Shown here piece after piece: positions 16,605 to 25,231 of a stretch of 64,000 bases of DNA (positions within the stretch are counted from its first letter, which is position 1; every line of letters starts with the position of its first letter). The DNA is from Paenibacillus sp. VTT E-133291. GTDB taxonomy: Bacteria > Bacillota > Bacilli > Paenibacillales > Paenibacillaceae. The notes under the pieces are model-generated. The model was not told the DNA's origin, did no database searches, and saw only the letters and a program-made list of their open reading frames with translations. The position numbers and the translations under genes were made by a program. Location: the NCBI RefSeq assembly GCF_002264395.1, contig NZ_NFVA01000012.1, positions 1-64,000 of the forward strand. Direction: 5' to 3'.

Positions 16605-17777
16605 TTATTCGAGTCCGGACCAGATCACATTGTTTGAGCCGAAAATCCCTCTACCGTCCCATATATTTTTATGAAAAGGGATATACCAAACGGCAATCAG
16701 CTTTTCTACCGGATCAACGACCAAAGAACAAGACCCCCATCCTTCGTGAAAAAAAGTGCCTTCAGAATAAGATGTACTTTCATTATATCGAAGGTCTGGC
16801 CCAAGACCGTAGGGTCTATCTGCTCCTCCATCTCCCCATGCGTAATTTGGAAGCTTCTCAGAATTAAACCGCTTGGTCATTTTCTGAACAGCCATCCGGC
16901 TTAAGATATGACCACCTTCGTATTCCCCTTGGTTAAGCAGCATGATTCCGAACTTTTGTAGATCATTAACGGTTGAATACAGTCCCCCACCAGTCCCGGG
17001 AGTCTTGATTTCCTCATCAGACTTTCTTTCTTCATCGGTTAGATCGCCTGCTTGAAGTTTCTGAAGATATTCCTTAGCCTCTTCCGAACGAATGGCGATC
17101 CTACCAGCTTTCTCAGGCGGTATATCAAAGAAAGTATCTGTCATGCCTAACGGTTTTACAATGTTGTCCATTATGTAATCTTCTGCAAACACACCTGTTA
17201 TTTTCTCGATAATTGCACCAAGAACCACGTATCCGAACGAGGAATACATCCATTGCGTGCCTACCGGAAAACGAATACCATAAGAAAGTCCGGCTTTTAT
17301 CCAGTTTTCTTTTCCGAGCTCTGATTCATAAATATACCACCATGCACTTTTATAGTAGGTATCACTTATAGTGCCATGATCAGGTGCGATGCCGGAGGTA
17401 TGCGTCAGTAAATGAGCAATCGTAATCGGCTTAAAAGGATCGGCATCAAACTCAGGAAGAATAGAACTAACTGGCTGCCCCATGAAAATCTTACCGTCAT
17501 CTGCTAGCTGCCAGATCGCTGTTGCCGTAAAGAGCTTAGTAATTGAAGCGATCCGAAAGATTGTATCCGTTTTCATTCCTTGGGTGCTATCTTCTTCGTA
17601 ACTGAAGCGTCCCCCCGCTCCATTAACAAATATTTTTCCATAACGACTAAGAGAATAAATATAACCATCAGCCACTTTCTGATCACAGAGATCCTCATAA
17701 AAATGATTAAGTGCCTCTAAACGGTCCTCCCTGTAATTCGCCTCATTCAGCTTGCTTAGCTCTGTGGATGATAACAT
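16605..17777 (-). CDS. Serine hydrolase of the beta-lactamase / class C family
   Basis: A 390-aa protein of the PF00144 type (penicillin-binding / esterase / DD-peptidase-like). The nucleophile is in FRIASITKLFTATAIW (SxxK = SITK), the Tyr motif appears as MYSSFGYVVLG, and HEGWGS stands where the KTG/HTG motif is expected. No signal peptide is visible, so a cytosolic esterase role is as likely as a cell-wall one. The ATG at 17777 with AGGGGGAG upstream is preferred over a 59-residue longer frame that has no ribosome binding site. Confidence 0.85.
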   Translation of the reverse strand: MLSSTELSKLNEANYREDRLEALNHFYEDLCDQKVADGYIYSLSRYGKIFVNGAGGRFSYEEDSTQGMKTDTIFRIASITKLFTATAIWQLADDGKIFMGQPVSSILPEFDADPFKPITIAHLLTHTSGIAPDHGTISDTYYKSAWWYIYESELGKENWIKAGLSYGIRFPVGTQWMYSSFGYVVLGAIIEKITGVFAEDYIMDNIVKPLGMTDTFFDIPPEKAGRIAIRSEEAKEYLQKLQAGDLTDEERKSDEEIKTPGTGGGLYSTVNDLQKFGIMLLNQGEYEGGHILSRMAVQKMTKRFNSEKLPNYAWGDGGADRPYGLGPDLRYNESTSYSEGTFFHEGWGSCSLVVDPVEKLIAVWYIPFHKNIWDGRGIFGSNNVIWSGLE

Positions 17778-18102
17778 GATTCGCACTCCCCCTATCATTC
17801 TACGAATTGCAATATCAATTCTCAAAAATGTAAATATGCACCTTACCAATAATACCCTTACACTACTATTCTTACAACAAAAGCCACCAAACTGGAAGGT
17901 CAACTTTATATTTAAATATTCTATACGGCCTCGCTTCCAGTTGGCTGCTGCCATGAATCGAGCTGAAAACGCTGTTCTACCTTAGTATTAACGAATAATT
18001 TCCATGTTACGCTTTTGGGTTGAACAGTCTCTCCATCAGCTAAGCCTTATGATCCATAAAACATCCTATGGTGCCTGGGGATAGTAATGGCGTATGTTAC
18101 GC
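17778..18102. other. Gene-poor stretch with inverted repeats
   Basis: Upstream region of the serine hydrolase. It holds a spaced inverted repeat (AACTGGAAG 17890-17898 / CTTCCAGTT 17934-17942) and a small hairpin GGCGTA-TGT-TACGCC (18089-18103) just after the stop of the next gene, with no U-run. No coding signal was found. Confidence 0.4.
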
Positions 18103-18468
18103 CTACCTGCTTAATTCAATTTTTTCTTTTTTCCCGTCCCATTCAATGCTTACATCTTTAGTACTTTCTTGATCGTGAATTGAACTAATTTGATCATCCG
18201 TGATTATTATTGAGCGGTTTAACAAACCATCTTCTTCTAAAATGAGCTCGTTCTTACCGACGGTTACAGTGTATTTACCAACATCTTTCCAATCATCTTT
18301 CTGATAGTTAAAGGTATATTTTCCACTCCTGCTATTTCCTGTAACACTAACTCTATAGTCACCTTTCCAACTTTCACTTTCCCCTTTTAGCATATATCCG
18401 TCATTATTACATCCCAACAGAAATATAAGGAGAATTAACGGGAGTACATGTATTAAAGAACTTCGAAT
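18103..18468 (-). CDS. Small putative lipoprotein with an unusual start
   Basis: A roughly 120-aa protein: a signal peptide reading RSSLIHVLPLILLIFLLGC, a lipobox (LLGC), then a beta-rich domain (YRVSVTGNSRSGKYTFNYQ, YTVTVGKNELILEEDG). The problem is the start. Between the upstream in-frame stop and the lipobox there is no ATG or GTG, and the only TTG (18417) sits inside the lipobox. An ATT at 18468, six bases after GGGGTG, is the best candidate. Alternatively, one indel would join the frame to the ATG at 18472. Family not recognised; probably membrane-anchored. Confidence 0.55.
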   Translation of the reverse strand: MRSSLIHVLPLILLIFLLGCNNDGYMLKGESESWKGDYRVSVTGNSRSGKYTFNYQKDDWKDVGKYTVTVGKNELILEEDGLLNRSIIITDDQISSIHDQESTKDVSIEWDGKKEKIELSR

Positions 18469-18539
18469 AACATTTCACCCCTTTAAGCTTTACTATGGGT
18501 TCCAATAGCTTAATCCTAGACGGATGTGCATTCATAAAA

Positions 18540-19013
18540 TTACTGAACCTGATTAGCTAAGTCTATTAAATCAGAATCATTCAATTTGTAATCACCTAAC
18601 GGATCAAGATACCCGTTGATATAATAAACAAAGCGGGCCAAGAAACCATCTTTACTTTCCCACCAAATGGATTGACTATTCTCATCCTCCTCGTAATAGG
18701 CTTGCTTACCATTTTTTAGTGTAAAAGGTGACTTACCTACCTCTGATATATTCTCTGGATCATCAAAAACCTTACTAAGAATTAACTTTATTTCCTGTGT
18801 AGTCTGCTTATTTTTATAATGAAATACATATTGTTGGAGTGCATATGGATCATCCATTTCTACTTCCGTACGAACTTCATTCACTTCAAATGGAAATCTA
18901 AACGGTTCAGCGAAATCATAATTCATTGTTAAATTTCTATCTGGATTACCACCGCTACATCCACTTATTAGAATAATCAAAATTAATAACACATAATAAG
19001 AAGTACGCCTCAT
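18540..19013 (-). CDS. Putative lipoprotein (157 aa)
   Basis: An N-terminal signal sequence (MRRTSYYVLLILIILISGCSGG) has a clear lipobox LISGC, predicting a diacylated Cys at residue 19. The mature part is acidic, with a mixed alpha/beta pattern (EVNEVRTEVEMDDPYALQQY, KNGKQAYYEEDENSQSIWWES). It resembles small Bacillus/Paenibacillus lipoproteins that recognise no named domain. A GGAGG ribosome binding site supports the start. The neighbouring gene at 18103 is also a small lipoprotein with the same kind of domain layout. Confidence 0.8.
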   Translation of the reverse strand: MRRTSYYVLLILIILISGCSGGNPDRNLTMNYDFAEPFRFPFEVNEVRTEVEMDDPYALQQYVFHYKNKQTTQEIKLILSKVFDDPENISEVGKSPFTLKNGKQAYYEEDENSQSIWWESKDGFLARFVYYINGYLDPLGDYKLNDSDLIDLANQVQ

Positions 19014-19213
19014 CCTTTCCCTCCTTCGTATTCATATCAGTAAAAGCTAACAACTTATCGGAGTCCGTATCCCATCATGTTACTAATTACATATCAACTA
19101 AATATTGGAATTAATATCTATCAATTATATCAAATATGATTAGAGATTGAAGGAGAAAATGAAATTTGCAAATCAAAGAGTAGTGGAACAACCGACTTTT
19201 TCAATAACAAAAA

Positions 19214-19245
19214 AGCATAAAACGGATTTAAGCCCGCTTTATGCT
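19214..19245 (-). terminator. Terminator of the HAD phosphatase gene
   Basis: AGCATAAAACGG (19214-19225) pairs with CCGCTTTATGCT (19234-19245), one pair being G-U. On the minus strand TTTTTTG follows. Confidence 0.85.
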
Positions 19246-19280
19246 TTGCATCTAAACTTATTCTTCAAATTCAAAAGAAC

Positions 19281-20081
19281 TTAGGATAAACAGTATTTAA
19301 CCAGTGCATCACGCACACCATGCTCGTTGTTCGAACCCGTAACAGCATTCGCTGCCGCTTTTACCTCTATAGGAGAATTATCCATCGCCACGCCCATCCC
19401 CGCATAAGTAAGCATAGAAATATCATTAAAATAATTACCGATAGAGAGGACTTCTTCTTGCGGAATTCCCAGCTTCACAGCGAGATTTCTTAATGCGTTG
19501 CCCTTAGAAGATTCGGGATGCATCAAATCAACGAAAAATTCACCACTCCGCAAAATATTGTACTCAGGAGCCCAAGTACGCCATTCACGTTCAGCTTCGT
19601 CAAGGATTTCTGGCTGTGTAAATACAGTAAACTTAACAACCGGTTCACGGAAATCTTCCCAGGCTGGTAGCGTCGCTGGCACAATGCGGAAGTGCTCATA
19701 CATATAATTAGCTTCTTTAGTCAGATTCTCTACATTATCAACATACATATCAAAAGCAGTATTCACATCATAATGAATATTGTGCTTACGGCAATAGTCA
19801 ATATAGGGGTCAAGACCACGTGCATCCATACCATATTGATGCAGCACTTCTCGATCTTCCACTCGTACCGTCGCTGCTCCATTGTGACCAAGCACGTAAC
19901 CGGTCAGCCCCATTTCCTCCATGAAAGGAATCGAGTTCTGTGGACTGCGTCCCGTACACAATACGATTTGACCGCCAAGACGTGTAACCTCAGCAATAGC
20001 TTCCTTATTCTCAGAGCTTAAGTGGTGATCATCATTTAATAGCGTACCGTCCACATCTAGTGCAATCAGTTTGTATCTCAT
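19281..20081 (-). CDS. Cof-type HAD-superfamily phosphatase
   Basis: A 266-aa HAD-IIB (Cof/YwpJ-like) hydrolase. Motif I is ALDVDGTLLNDDH with the nucleophilic Asp, motif II is VLCTGRSPQ, a Lys-bearing SKGNALRNLA region follows, and motif IV is SIGNYFNDISMLTYAGMGVAM. The cap domain occupies about residues 80-180. Such enzymes dephosphorylate sugar phosphates, PLP or FMN; the substrate here is unknown. The start follows a GGTGGAG ribosome binding site. It lies 31 bases after the pseudouridine synthase gene, probably in the same operon. Confidence 0.92.
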   Translation of the reverse strand: MRYKLIALDVDGTLLNDDHHLSSENKEAIAEVTRLGGQIVLCTGRSPQNSIPFMEEMGLTGYVLGHNGAATVRVEDREVLHQYGMDARGLDPYIDYCRKHNIHYDVNTAFDMYVDNVENLTKEANYMYEHFRIVPATLPAWEDFREPVVKFTVFTQPEILDEAEREWRTWAPEYNILRSGEFFVDLMHPESSKGNALRNLAVKLGIPQEEVLSIGNYFNDISMLTYAGMGVAMDNSPIEVKAAANAVTGSNNEHGVRDALVKYCLS

Positions 20082-20112
20082 ACTCCACCATCCTTGTCTT
20101 TCTTTTTCTATA

Positions 20113-20877
20113 TTATCCTTGAGATGATTCTGTACCTAAGAGTGCCAGTTCCTCTAACGTCAGTTCCCGACAAGCTCCCAGCGGCAGACTTTCATCCAGC
20201 TTCAATTCTCCCATAGATACACGTTTCAGAAAAGTGACTTTTTTGCCAACCGCCTGAAACATACGCTTCACCTGATGAAATTTCCCCTCAGTGATGATAA
20301 GTGAAATATGAGAAATCACTTTGCCGCCACGCTCTCTACCAAGAATGGTTAAGTGTGCAGGTAAAGTAACGTAGCCATCTTCTAGCTCCACCCCTGCTGC
20401 AAAAGCCGCGACATCATCCGCGTCTACATCGCCCTCGATGGTTGCCTCGTACGTTTTCGGGACATGCTTACGTGGCGACAGCAATTCATGGGCAAGCTTC
20501 CCATCATTAGTGATCAGCAGCAGTCCTACAGTATCCTTATCTAGCCTTCCTACTGGAAACGGCTCAAACTGTGCATATTCGTGCTTTAATAGATCCAAAA
20601 CTGTCCGATCCCGCTTGTCCTCCGTAGCTGACAGGACACCCGGGGGTTTGTTCATCATAAGATATACGAATTCACGGTAGGTAACAACCTCTCCCCCTAC
20701 CTCTATTTTATCGGCATAAGGATCCACATGAAACCCACTATCTTTTACCACTGTCCCGTTCACCAATATTAAGCCTTGTTTAGCTTGTTTACGGATATCA
20801 CTGCGCGACCCCACTCCAATATGGGACAACACTTTATCTAATCGTTGTTTTTTGGCGGGCTTACCTGATTGGCTCAT
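20113..20877 (-). CDS. RsuA/RluB/E/F-family rRNA pseudouridine synthase
   Basis: A cytosolic RNA-modifying enzyme with an N-terminal S4 RNA-binding domain (RLDKVLSHIGVGSRSDIRKQAKQG). The catalytic domain carries the signature Asp in PVGRLDKDTVGLLLITNDG, followed by the EGKFHQVKRMF motif. The length (254 aa from this start) suits RsuA, which modifies U516 of 16S rRNA. The ATG at 20877 is preferred over an upstream in-frame start: its GGAGGTGG ribosome binding site lies inside the last codons of the rsmF copy, with a gap of only two bases. The two rRNA-modifying enzymes are therefore translationally coupled. Confidence 0.92.
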   Translation of the reverse strand: MSQSGKPAKKQRLDKVLSHIGVGSRSDIRKQAKQGLILVNGTVVKDSGFHVDPYADKIEVGGEVVTYREFVYLMMNKPPGVLSATEDKRDRTVLDLLKHEYAQFEPFPVGRLDKDTVGLLLITNDGKLAHELLSPRKHVPKTYEATIEGDVDADDVAAFAAGVELEDGYVTLPAHLTILGRERGGKVISHISLIITEGKFHQVKRMFQAVGKKVTFLKRVSMGELKLDESLPLGACRELTLEELALLGTESSQG

Positions 20878-20879
20878 TG

Positions 20880-22400
20880 TTACATCCACCTCCAGCCTGC
20901 GGGATATTCGTTCTTGAGTATGCCATCCTGCCACTTACCCCAGCCTGCGCTGTAGCCATCAATGCAGACCAGAACATATCCCTTTTGGGCACTTCCTATT
21001 CTAATAGAGAGACGTTCTTGAGAAATCGACAACGTCTCTCCTTTAAGATAGGAAATAGCTTCATGATTCGTACTGGAGAGTGAGACACTTCGGCAGCTTT
21101 CTTCCGGATGCAAAGCTGTAGCCATCGGATGTCCCGGGATAAATCTTCCGTTACGGATTTGTCCTACATACCATCCTGGACGAATCGTCTTTAATCCATT
21201 TAGTCTTTCCTTAGGAAGTGGAGAAATGTACAGATGGTCACCGAACAGAACCGGATATCCTTTAGGTTCCCACCCAAGCTGATCTCGTACAAAATTCCCA
21301 TACAGAGCCAAAGCTTGCTCCTCAACAGAGCCTTGCCGACCACTGTCAGCTCCCCCAGTAGGTTTGTGAGAAGGTCTCCCTTCTTTCCCCCGTCTTCCTT
21401 CTGATTTATTGGATGATTTAACATGTGCTACACCTTTTGGAGTAGTAGTTCTTGCAGATTCCTTAAACTTGACCTCTAAGTGATCACGTTCCTCCATTGA
21501 AAGCTTCGTTCCTCCATGTTGCAGTACAGCCATGAAATGTCCTTCGCCTTTCACCTTATGCGGCCACAGTCTAGCTGTACCTGAGAGTGCTCCAAAGCCA
21601 GGAGCGAATGAGCCTGTACCTCCTACCGTTACCACTGAGAATTGTGGATGTTCAGAAATAAACTCCGCTATAATTTCTTCATTTTCTTCTGTGGCAAACG
21701 TACAGGTGGAATAGACAAGGGTACCTCCCGGTGCCAATGCTGTTGCAGCAGAACGTAAAATATCCCGCTGCATGGAAGCATATTTGGCAGGTGTACCTGA
21801 ATCCCACTGCTTCACCATGTCTTCATCTTTACGGAACATCCCTTCACCAGAGCAAGGAGCATCAATCAAGATCTTGTCAAAAAAAAGCGGGAATGCAGCC
21901 GCGATATGATCTGGACTTTCGTTCAGTACAATACCATTACGAACCCCGTAAAGCTCCAGATTTTTGGCTAGGGCTTTAGTCCGTTCTGGATGAAGGTCAT
22001 TACTAACCAGGAATCCTTCACCTAACAGCTTGGCAGAAATCTGCGTAGATTTACCTCCAGGAGCGGCACATAAATCAAGTACACGATCACCTGGTTCAAT
22101 ATTAAGCAATTCCACAGGTGCCATCGCACTCGGCTCTTGAATGTAATACAAACCTGCGTGGTAGTGAGGATGTTTACCAGGTCTAGCCCCGTTCTCTGTA
22201 TAAAATCCTGTCGGACACCAAGGAATGGGTTCCAGTCCTAAAGTAGAAAGAGCCTTTAAGCTCTCCACGGAAATCTTCAAGGTGTTAACACGGACGCCTC
22301 CGTATGGGGTTTCCTTATAAGAATCCGCAAATTGATTATAATCTGTTCCCAGCATGGCCATCATACGCTCGCTGAAAGAACTGGGCAATTGTGCCGCCAT
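20880..22400 (-). CDS. rsmF: RsmF-type 16S rRNA m5C methyltransferase (copy 2)
   Basis: A second NOL1/NOP2/Sun-type RNA methyltransferase, 507 aa. The motifs match copy 1: LDLCAAPGGKSTQISA (SAM), IDAPCSGEGMFRKDEDM (Cys of motif IV) and VYSTCTFATEENEEII (nucleophile Cys). The N-terminal IPWCPTGFYTENGARPGKHP block is also shared. It differs by a Lys/Ser/Gly-rich linker (about residues 320-370) before the C-terminal RsmF/PUA-like part. The ATG at 22400 has GGAGGAC upstream and is preferred over 22427. Coupled to the RsuA-like gene. Confidence 0.92.
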   Translation of the reverse strand: MAAQLPSSFSERMMAMLGTDYNQFADSYKETPYGGVRVNTLKISVESLKALSTLGLEPIPWCPTGFYTENGARPGKHPHYHAGLYYIQEPSAMAPVELLNIEPGDRVLDLCAAPGGKSTQISAKLLGEGFLVSNDLHPERTKALAKNLELYGVRNGIVLNESPDHIAAAFPLFFDKILIDAPCSGEGMFRKDEDMVKQWDSGTPAKYASMQRDILRSAATALAPGGTLVYSTCTFATEENEEIIAEFISEHPQFSVVTVGGTGSFAPGFGALSGTARLWPHKVKGEGHFMAVLQHGGTKLSMEERDHLEVKFKESARTTTPKGVAHVKSSNKSEGRRGKEGRPSHKPTGGADSGRQGSVEEQALALYGNFVRDQLGWEPKGYPVLFGDHLYISPLPKERLNGLKTIRPGWYVGQIRNGRFIPGHPMATALHPEESCRSVSLSSTNHEAISYLKGETLSISQERLSIRIGSAQKGYVLVCIDGYSAGWGKWQDGILKNEYPAGWRWM

Positions 22401-22451
22401 GATGCCGTCCTCCTGATAGTATTGCAAAAATTTAGGTGTTTAAAGATTCAA

Positions 22452-22473
22452 GGAACACCCTTACGGGTGTCCC
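22452..22473 (-). terminator. Terminator after the DUF309 gene
   Basis: GGGACACCC-GTAA-GGGTGTTCC hairpin on the minus strand, followed by a loose T-rich tail (TTGAATCTTT). It separates relQ/DUF309 from the rsmF copy 2 unit. Confidence 0.75.
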
Positions 22474-22502
22474 TTATACAATACTCATATATAGAGGATC
22501 TT

Positions 22503-22955
22503 TTACTTACGATGAAAGGATGTCGGTCTCTGAGGACCACGTCGTTGAGGGTTATTTGGTGTGATAGCTACAGCTGCATTCTCCACTTGGTCCGCTAGAC
22601 TTGGATCAATAATCTCTATGGTTAGATCGTAATAAGAAAATGGCCGCTCATCATATGATGCTAAGCGCCGAACATAATCTTTCACTTCCTCCACGAGTTT
22701 CGCCAGATTAATCCCGAGTGTCGCTGCTGGATATTCTTCCAGTTTGGCAGAAGCACCACTCAGCATAATAGCTGCACCGCGCACATTCTGATTGCGAAAA
22801 TGGTATAACCCTACCGCTACTTGGAGAAGTGCTTTGTACAAAGGATCTCGTTCCTGGGCAAGCCACAGTTCTTCGAGTACCTCGTGACATTCGAAATAAT
22901 CCCTGTCACGATTAAAGTACACTAGGTATTCCAAGTACAATGGTTCATAAGCCAT
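22503..22955 (-). CDS. DUF309 family protein
   Basis: A roughly 150-aa helical protein with the DUF309 signature: YLVYFNRDRDYFECHEVLEELWLAQ near the N-terminus, then LLQVAVGLYHFRNQNVRGA. The conserved Cys-His-Glu cluster suggests a metal or ligand site, but the family has no established biochemical function. The ATG at 22955 overlaps relQ by 11 bases and has AAGGAT upstream; a longer in-frame start at 23000 would extend far into relQ. Coupled expression with relQ hints at a link to stringent-response physiology. Confidence 0.82.
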   Translation of the reverse strand: MAYEPLYLEYLVYFNRDRDYFECHEVLEELWLAQERDPLYKALLQVAVGLYHFRNQNVRGAAIMLSGASAKLEEYPAATLGINLAKLVEEVKDYVRRLASYDERPFSYYDLTIEIIDPSLADQVENAAVAITPNNPQRRGPQRPTSFHRK

Positions 22956-23757
22956 CCGGCAAACTATCCTTTTTAGCTGCGGAAAGAAGTCCCCGCACAT
23001 GATCTAGAAGTTCCTTCATCGCTTCCATATCCTGAACCTGCCATATTTCGTTAAAGCGAGCCTGCGTATCTATAGCCTCATTCACCAAGTGATAGAAATA
23101 CAATTGATGAATAGCCTTGAGAATCTGAGTGGTCATATTCGAGTTTTCCTCAAATGTCTTCTGTGCTTCCAGAATCTCTTCCCGAATACTGGACATTTCA
23201 CTGTCGAGGATCGATGCTGCTTCGGCTGCCGTCTTTAGTCGAACACGCATTTCATCGGGCAGACTCTCACGATATTTATAGTTCAGGGAATGCTCTATGG
23301 TAGCCCAGAAATTCATAGCTAGCGTACGAATTTGGATCTCCGCGAGCACAATTTTCTGGCCAAGCGCTGTTTGCACAGGATATTTAATAATCATATGGAA
23401 GCTGCGGTAGCCGCTTTCTTTATAATTAGTGATGTAATCCTTCTCATAGAGTACTTCAAGGTCCTTACGGGCCCGGATATATTCGGCCACTCTGCGGATA
23501 TCCTCCACGAATTGGCACATGATCCGAATTCCTGCAATGTCTTCAATCCCCGTCTCCAGATCTTCCATCTTCACATTCAGCCGTTTCGCCTTTTCCAGAA
23601 TGCTTGACAGCCGCTTTACACGCCCTGTTACGAATTCTATCGGCGTGTATTCCTCTCTTTTCTTCAACTCCGAACGCATTGTTTTGAATTTAACTTTCAA
23701 TTCTTCCACAGTCTGTTCATATGGAAGCAAAAAAGTTCCCCAGTCCCTGCCGTCCAT
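22945..23757 (-). CDS. relQ: RelQ-type small alarmone synthetase with C-terminal extension
   Basis: A (p)ppGpp synthetase lacking hydrolase and regulatory domains. It aligns by eye along its length with B. subtilis YjbM/RelQ: LLPYEQTVEELKVKFK, PIEFVTGRVKRLSSILEKA, DIAGIRIMCQFVEDI, ESGYRSFHMIIKYP and EIQIRTLAMNFWATIEHSLNYKY. RelQ proteins are about 210 aa. This one has 270, with roughly 65 additional C-terminal residues (from about TFEENSNMTTQILKAI) forming helices. The ribosome binding site is GGAGG. The pyrD stop is 31 bases upstream and DUF309 overlaps downstream. Confidence 0.92.
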   Translation of the reverse strand: MDGRDWGTFLLPYEQTVEELKVKFKTMRSELKKREEYTPIEFVTGRVKRLSSILEKAKRLNVKMEDLETGIEDIAGIRIMCQFVEDIRRVAEYIRARKDLEVLYEKDYITNYKESGYRSFHMIIKYPVQTALGQKIVLAEIQIRTLAMNFWATIEHSLNYKYRESLPDEMRVRLKTAAEAASILDSEMSSIREEILEAQKTFEENSNMTTQILKAIHQLYFYHLVNEAIDTQARFNEIWQVQDMEAMKELLDHVRGLLSAAKKDSLPDGL

Positions 23758-23787
23758 CGCCTTCGTCCTCCTGTCCTTTCGTCTCCT

Positions 23788-24882
23788 TCAGTGATGATCA
23801 GCACCCACTGCTTCAGAGATATGACTGAATCCATCCCGCCGTAATAGCTGCCGTAATCCGGCATGCAATTTGCGGTTAACCTCCGGTCCTTCGTAGATGA
23901 GAGCTGTATAAATTTCGACCAGACTCGCACCTGCTCTTATCTTGTCATACGCATCCTGACTGGTGAAAATGCCGCCTGATCCTATGATCGGCATCTTCCC
24001 TTCCGTCTGGCTATAAATACTGCGAATGATCTCCGTTGAGCGGTCCCGCAGCGGTTTGCCGCTTAAGCCCCCCGTCTCATTAGCCTTTTCATGACTAAGT
24101 CCATCACGGTTCAATGTAGTATTCGTAGCAATAATACCATCCATACCAGCTTCTGTCAGCGTCTGAACCATATACTCCAGCTCTCCATCACTTACGTCTG
24201 GTGCTATTTTAACCAACAAGCTTTTGGTAATCCCGGTCGCTTTACGCTGAATCTCCATTTCTTCCTTCACTTGCGCCAGCAGGAACGATAATTCACTGCC
24301 ATGCTGGAGATTGCGAAGACCAGGTGTATTCGGCGAGCTGATATTGACCACAAAAAAATCACCGTACGGATAAAGCGTACGGATGCACTGACGATAGTCT
24401 TCATGAGCCGCTTCATTACTAGTTATCTTATTCCGGCCAATATTAACTGCTATAGGAATTCTCCGATTCTTTAATTTCTTCAGACGCTGTGCCATAGCAT
24501 CAGCCCCTTCATTATTGAAGCCCATTCGATTAATCAGCGCTTCATCCGAAGGAAGACGGAACAATCGAGGGCTATCATTACCCGGTTGACCCTTAGGGGT
24601 AACCGTGCCCACTTCCATAAATCCAAACCCGATCGAAGAGAATCCGACTACCGCATCGGCATTTTTATCTAAACCTGCAGCAAGACCAACTGGCGTCGGG
24701 AAATGCGTGCCAAACAGATCAACCGCTAAATCCGCCGTTTCAGGAACTCCGTACATTAAACGTAGCGCCGCGCTTCCACCTGGCACGGATGACGATTTAT
24801 CCAATCCACCTATGACGAGATGGTGAGCCTTCTCGGGATCAATCTTGAAAAAAATTGGTTTACCAAAATTACGATACAACAC
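23788..24882 (-). CDS. pyrD: Dihydroorotate dehydrogenase (quinone), class 2
   Basis: An FMN enzyme of pyrimidine synthesis oxidising dihydroorotate to orotate with membrane quinone. Class 2 is shown by the N-terminal helical extension (FFKIDPEKAHHLVIGGLD), the catalytic-Ser loop VVNISSPNTPGLRNLQ, VGLAAGLDKNADAV, LLVKIAPDVSDGEL and IIGSGGIFTSQDAYDKI. The usual Bacillus enzyme is class 1B encoded with pyrK inside the pyr operon; here the gene stands apart. The start is a GTG at 24882 after AAGGAG. It leads a pyrD-relQ-DUF309 transcription unit. Confidence 0.94.
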   Translation of the reverse strand: MLYRNFGKPIFFKIDPEKAHHLVIGGLDKSSSVPGGSAALRLMYGVPETADLAVDLFGTHFPTPVGLAAGLDKNADAVVGFSSIGFGFMEVGTVTPKGQPGNDSPRLFRLPSDEALINRMGFNNEGADAMAQRLKKLKNRRIPIAVNIGRNKITSNEAAHEDYRQCIRTLYPYGDFFVVNISSPNTPGLRNLQHGSELSFLLAQVKEEMEIQRKATGITKSLLVKIAPDVSDGELEYMVQTLTEAGMDGIIATNTTLNRDGLSHEKANETGGLSGKPLRDRSTEIIRSIYSQTEGKMPIIGSGGIFTSQDAYDKIRAGASLVEIYTALIYEGPEVNRKLHAGLRQLLRRDGFSHISEAVGADHH

Positions 24883-25093
24883 CGTTCTCGCTCCTTAAGG
24901 GGTACTTCACTAATCCACGTGTCTACCCGTTTCTGTAGGTTTCTTCTTAATTTTAGCCTTTTCTTGAACAAAAGAAAAGTATTTTACAGTGCGAGTATGT
25001 TGCGTACATAACGCAGAGTATAGTAATTTTCTTGTAAACGCATTACAATATAGGTGTAATCAGCGATTAAGAGAGAAAGAAGGTATGCCCAGT

Positions 25094-25231
25094 ATGTCTA
25101 CTAAACGTAAACCACCAACTTTGCAGCAAAAGAAAGAAGAAGTTAACCGTAAAGCGCTAATGTGGATCGGCGTCAGTTTAACTTTACTAATTCTTCTAAT
25201 CATCGTTCTGTTTATCGTTGCAGGAAACTAA
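25094..25231 (+). CDS. Small single-pass membrane protein (45 aa)
   Basis: A 45-residue protein with a basic N-terminus (MSTKRKPPTLQQKKEEVNRK) and one transmembrane helix of about 20 residues at the C-terminus. No family recognised. The ATG at 25094 has AAGAAGG at acceptable spacing; an ATG at 25085 is too close to it. It is divergent from pyrD, and its TAA overlaps the stop of the convergent L,D-transpeptidase gene by 4 bases. Confidence 0.65.
   Translation: MSTKRKPPTLQQKKEEVNRKALMWIGVSLTLLILLIIVLFIVAGN

Noticed and set aside
17778..17954. 59-residue N-terminal extension of the serine hydrolase
   Set aside because: Basic and Cys-rich sequence unlike the family, no ribosome binding site, while AGGGGGAG precedes the ATG at 17777.
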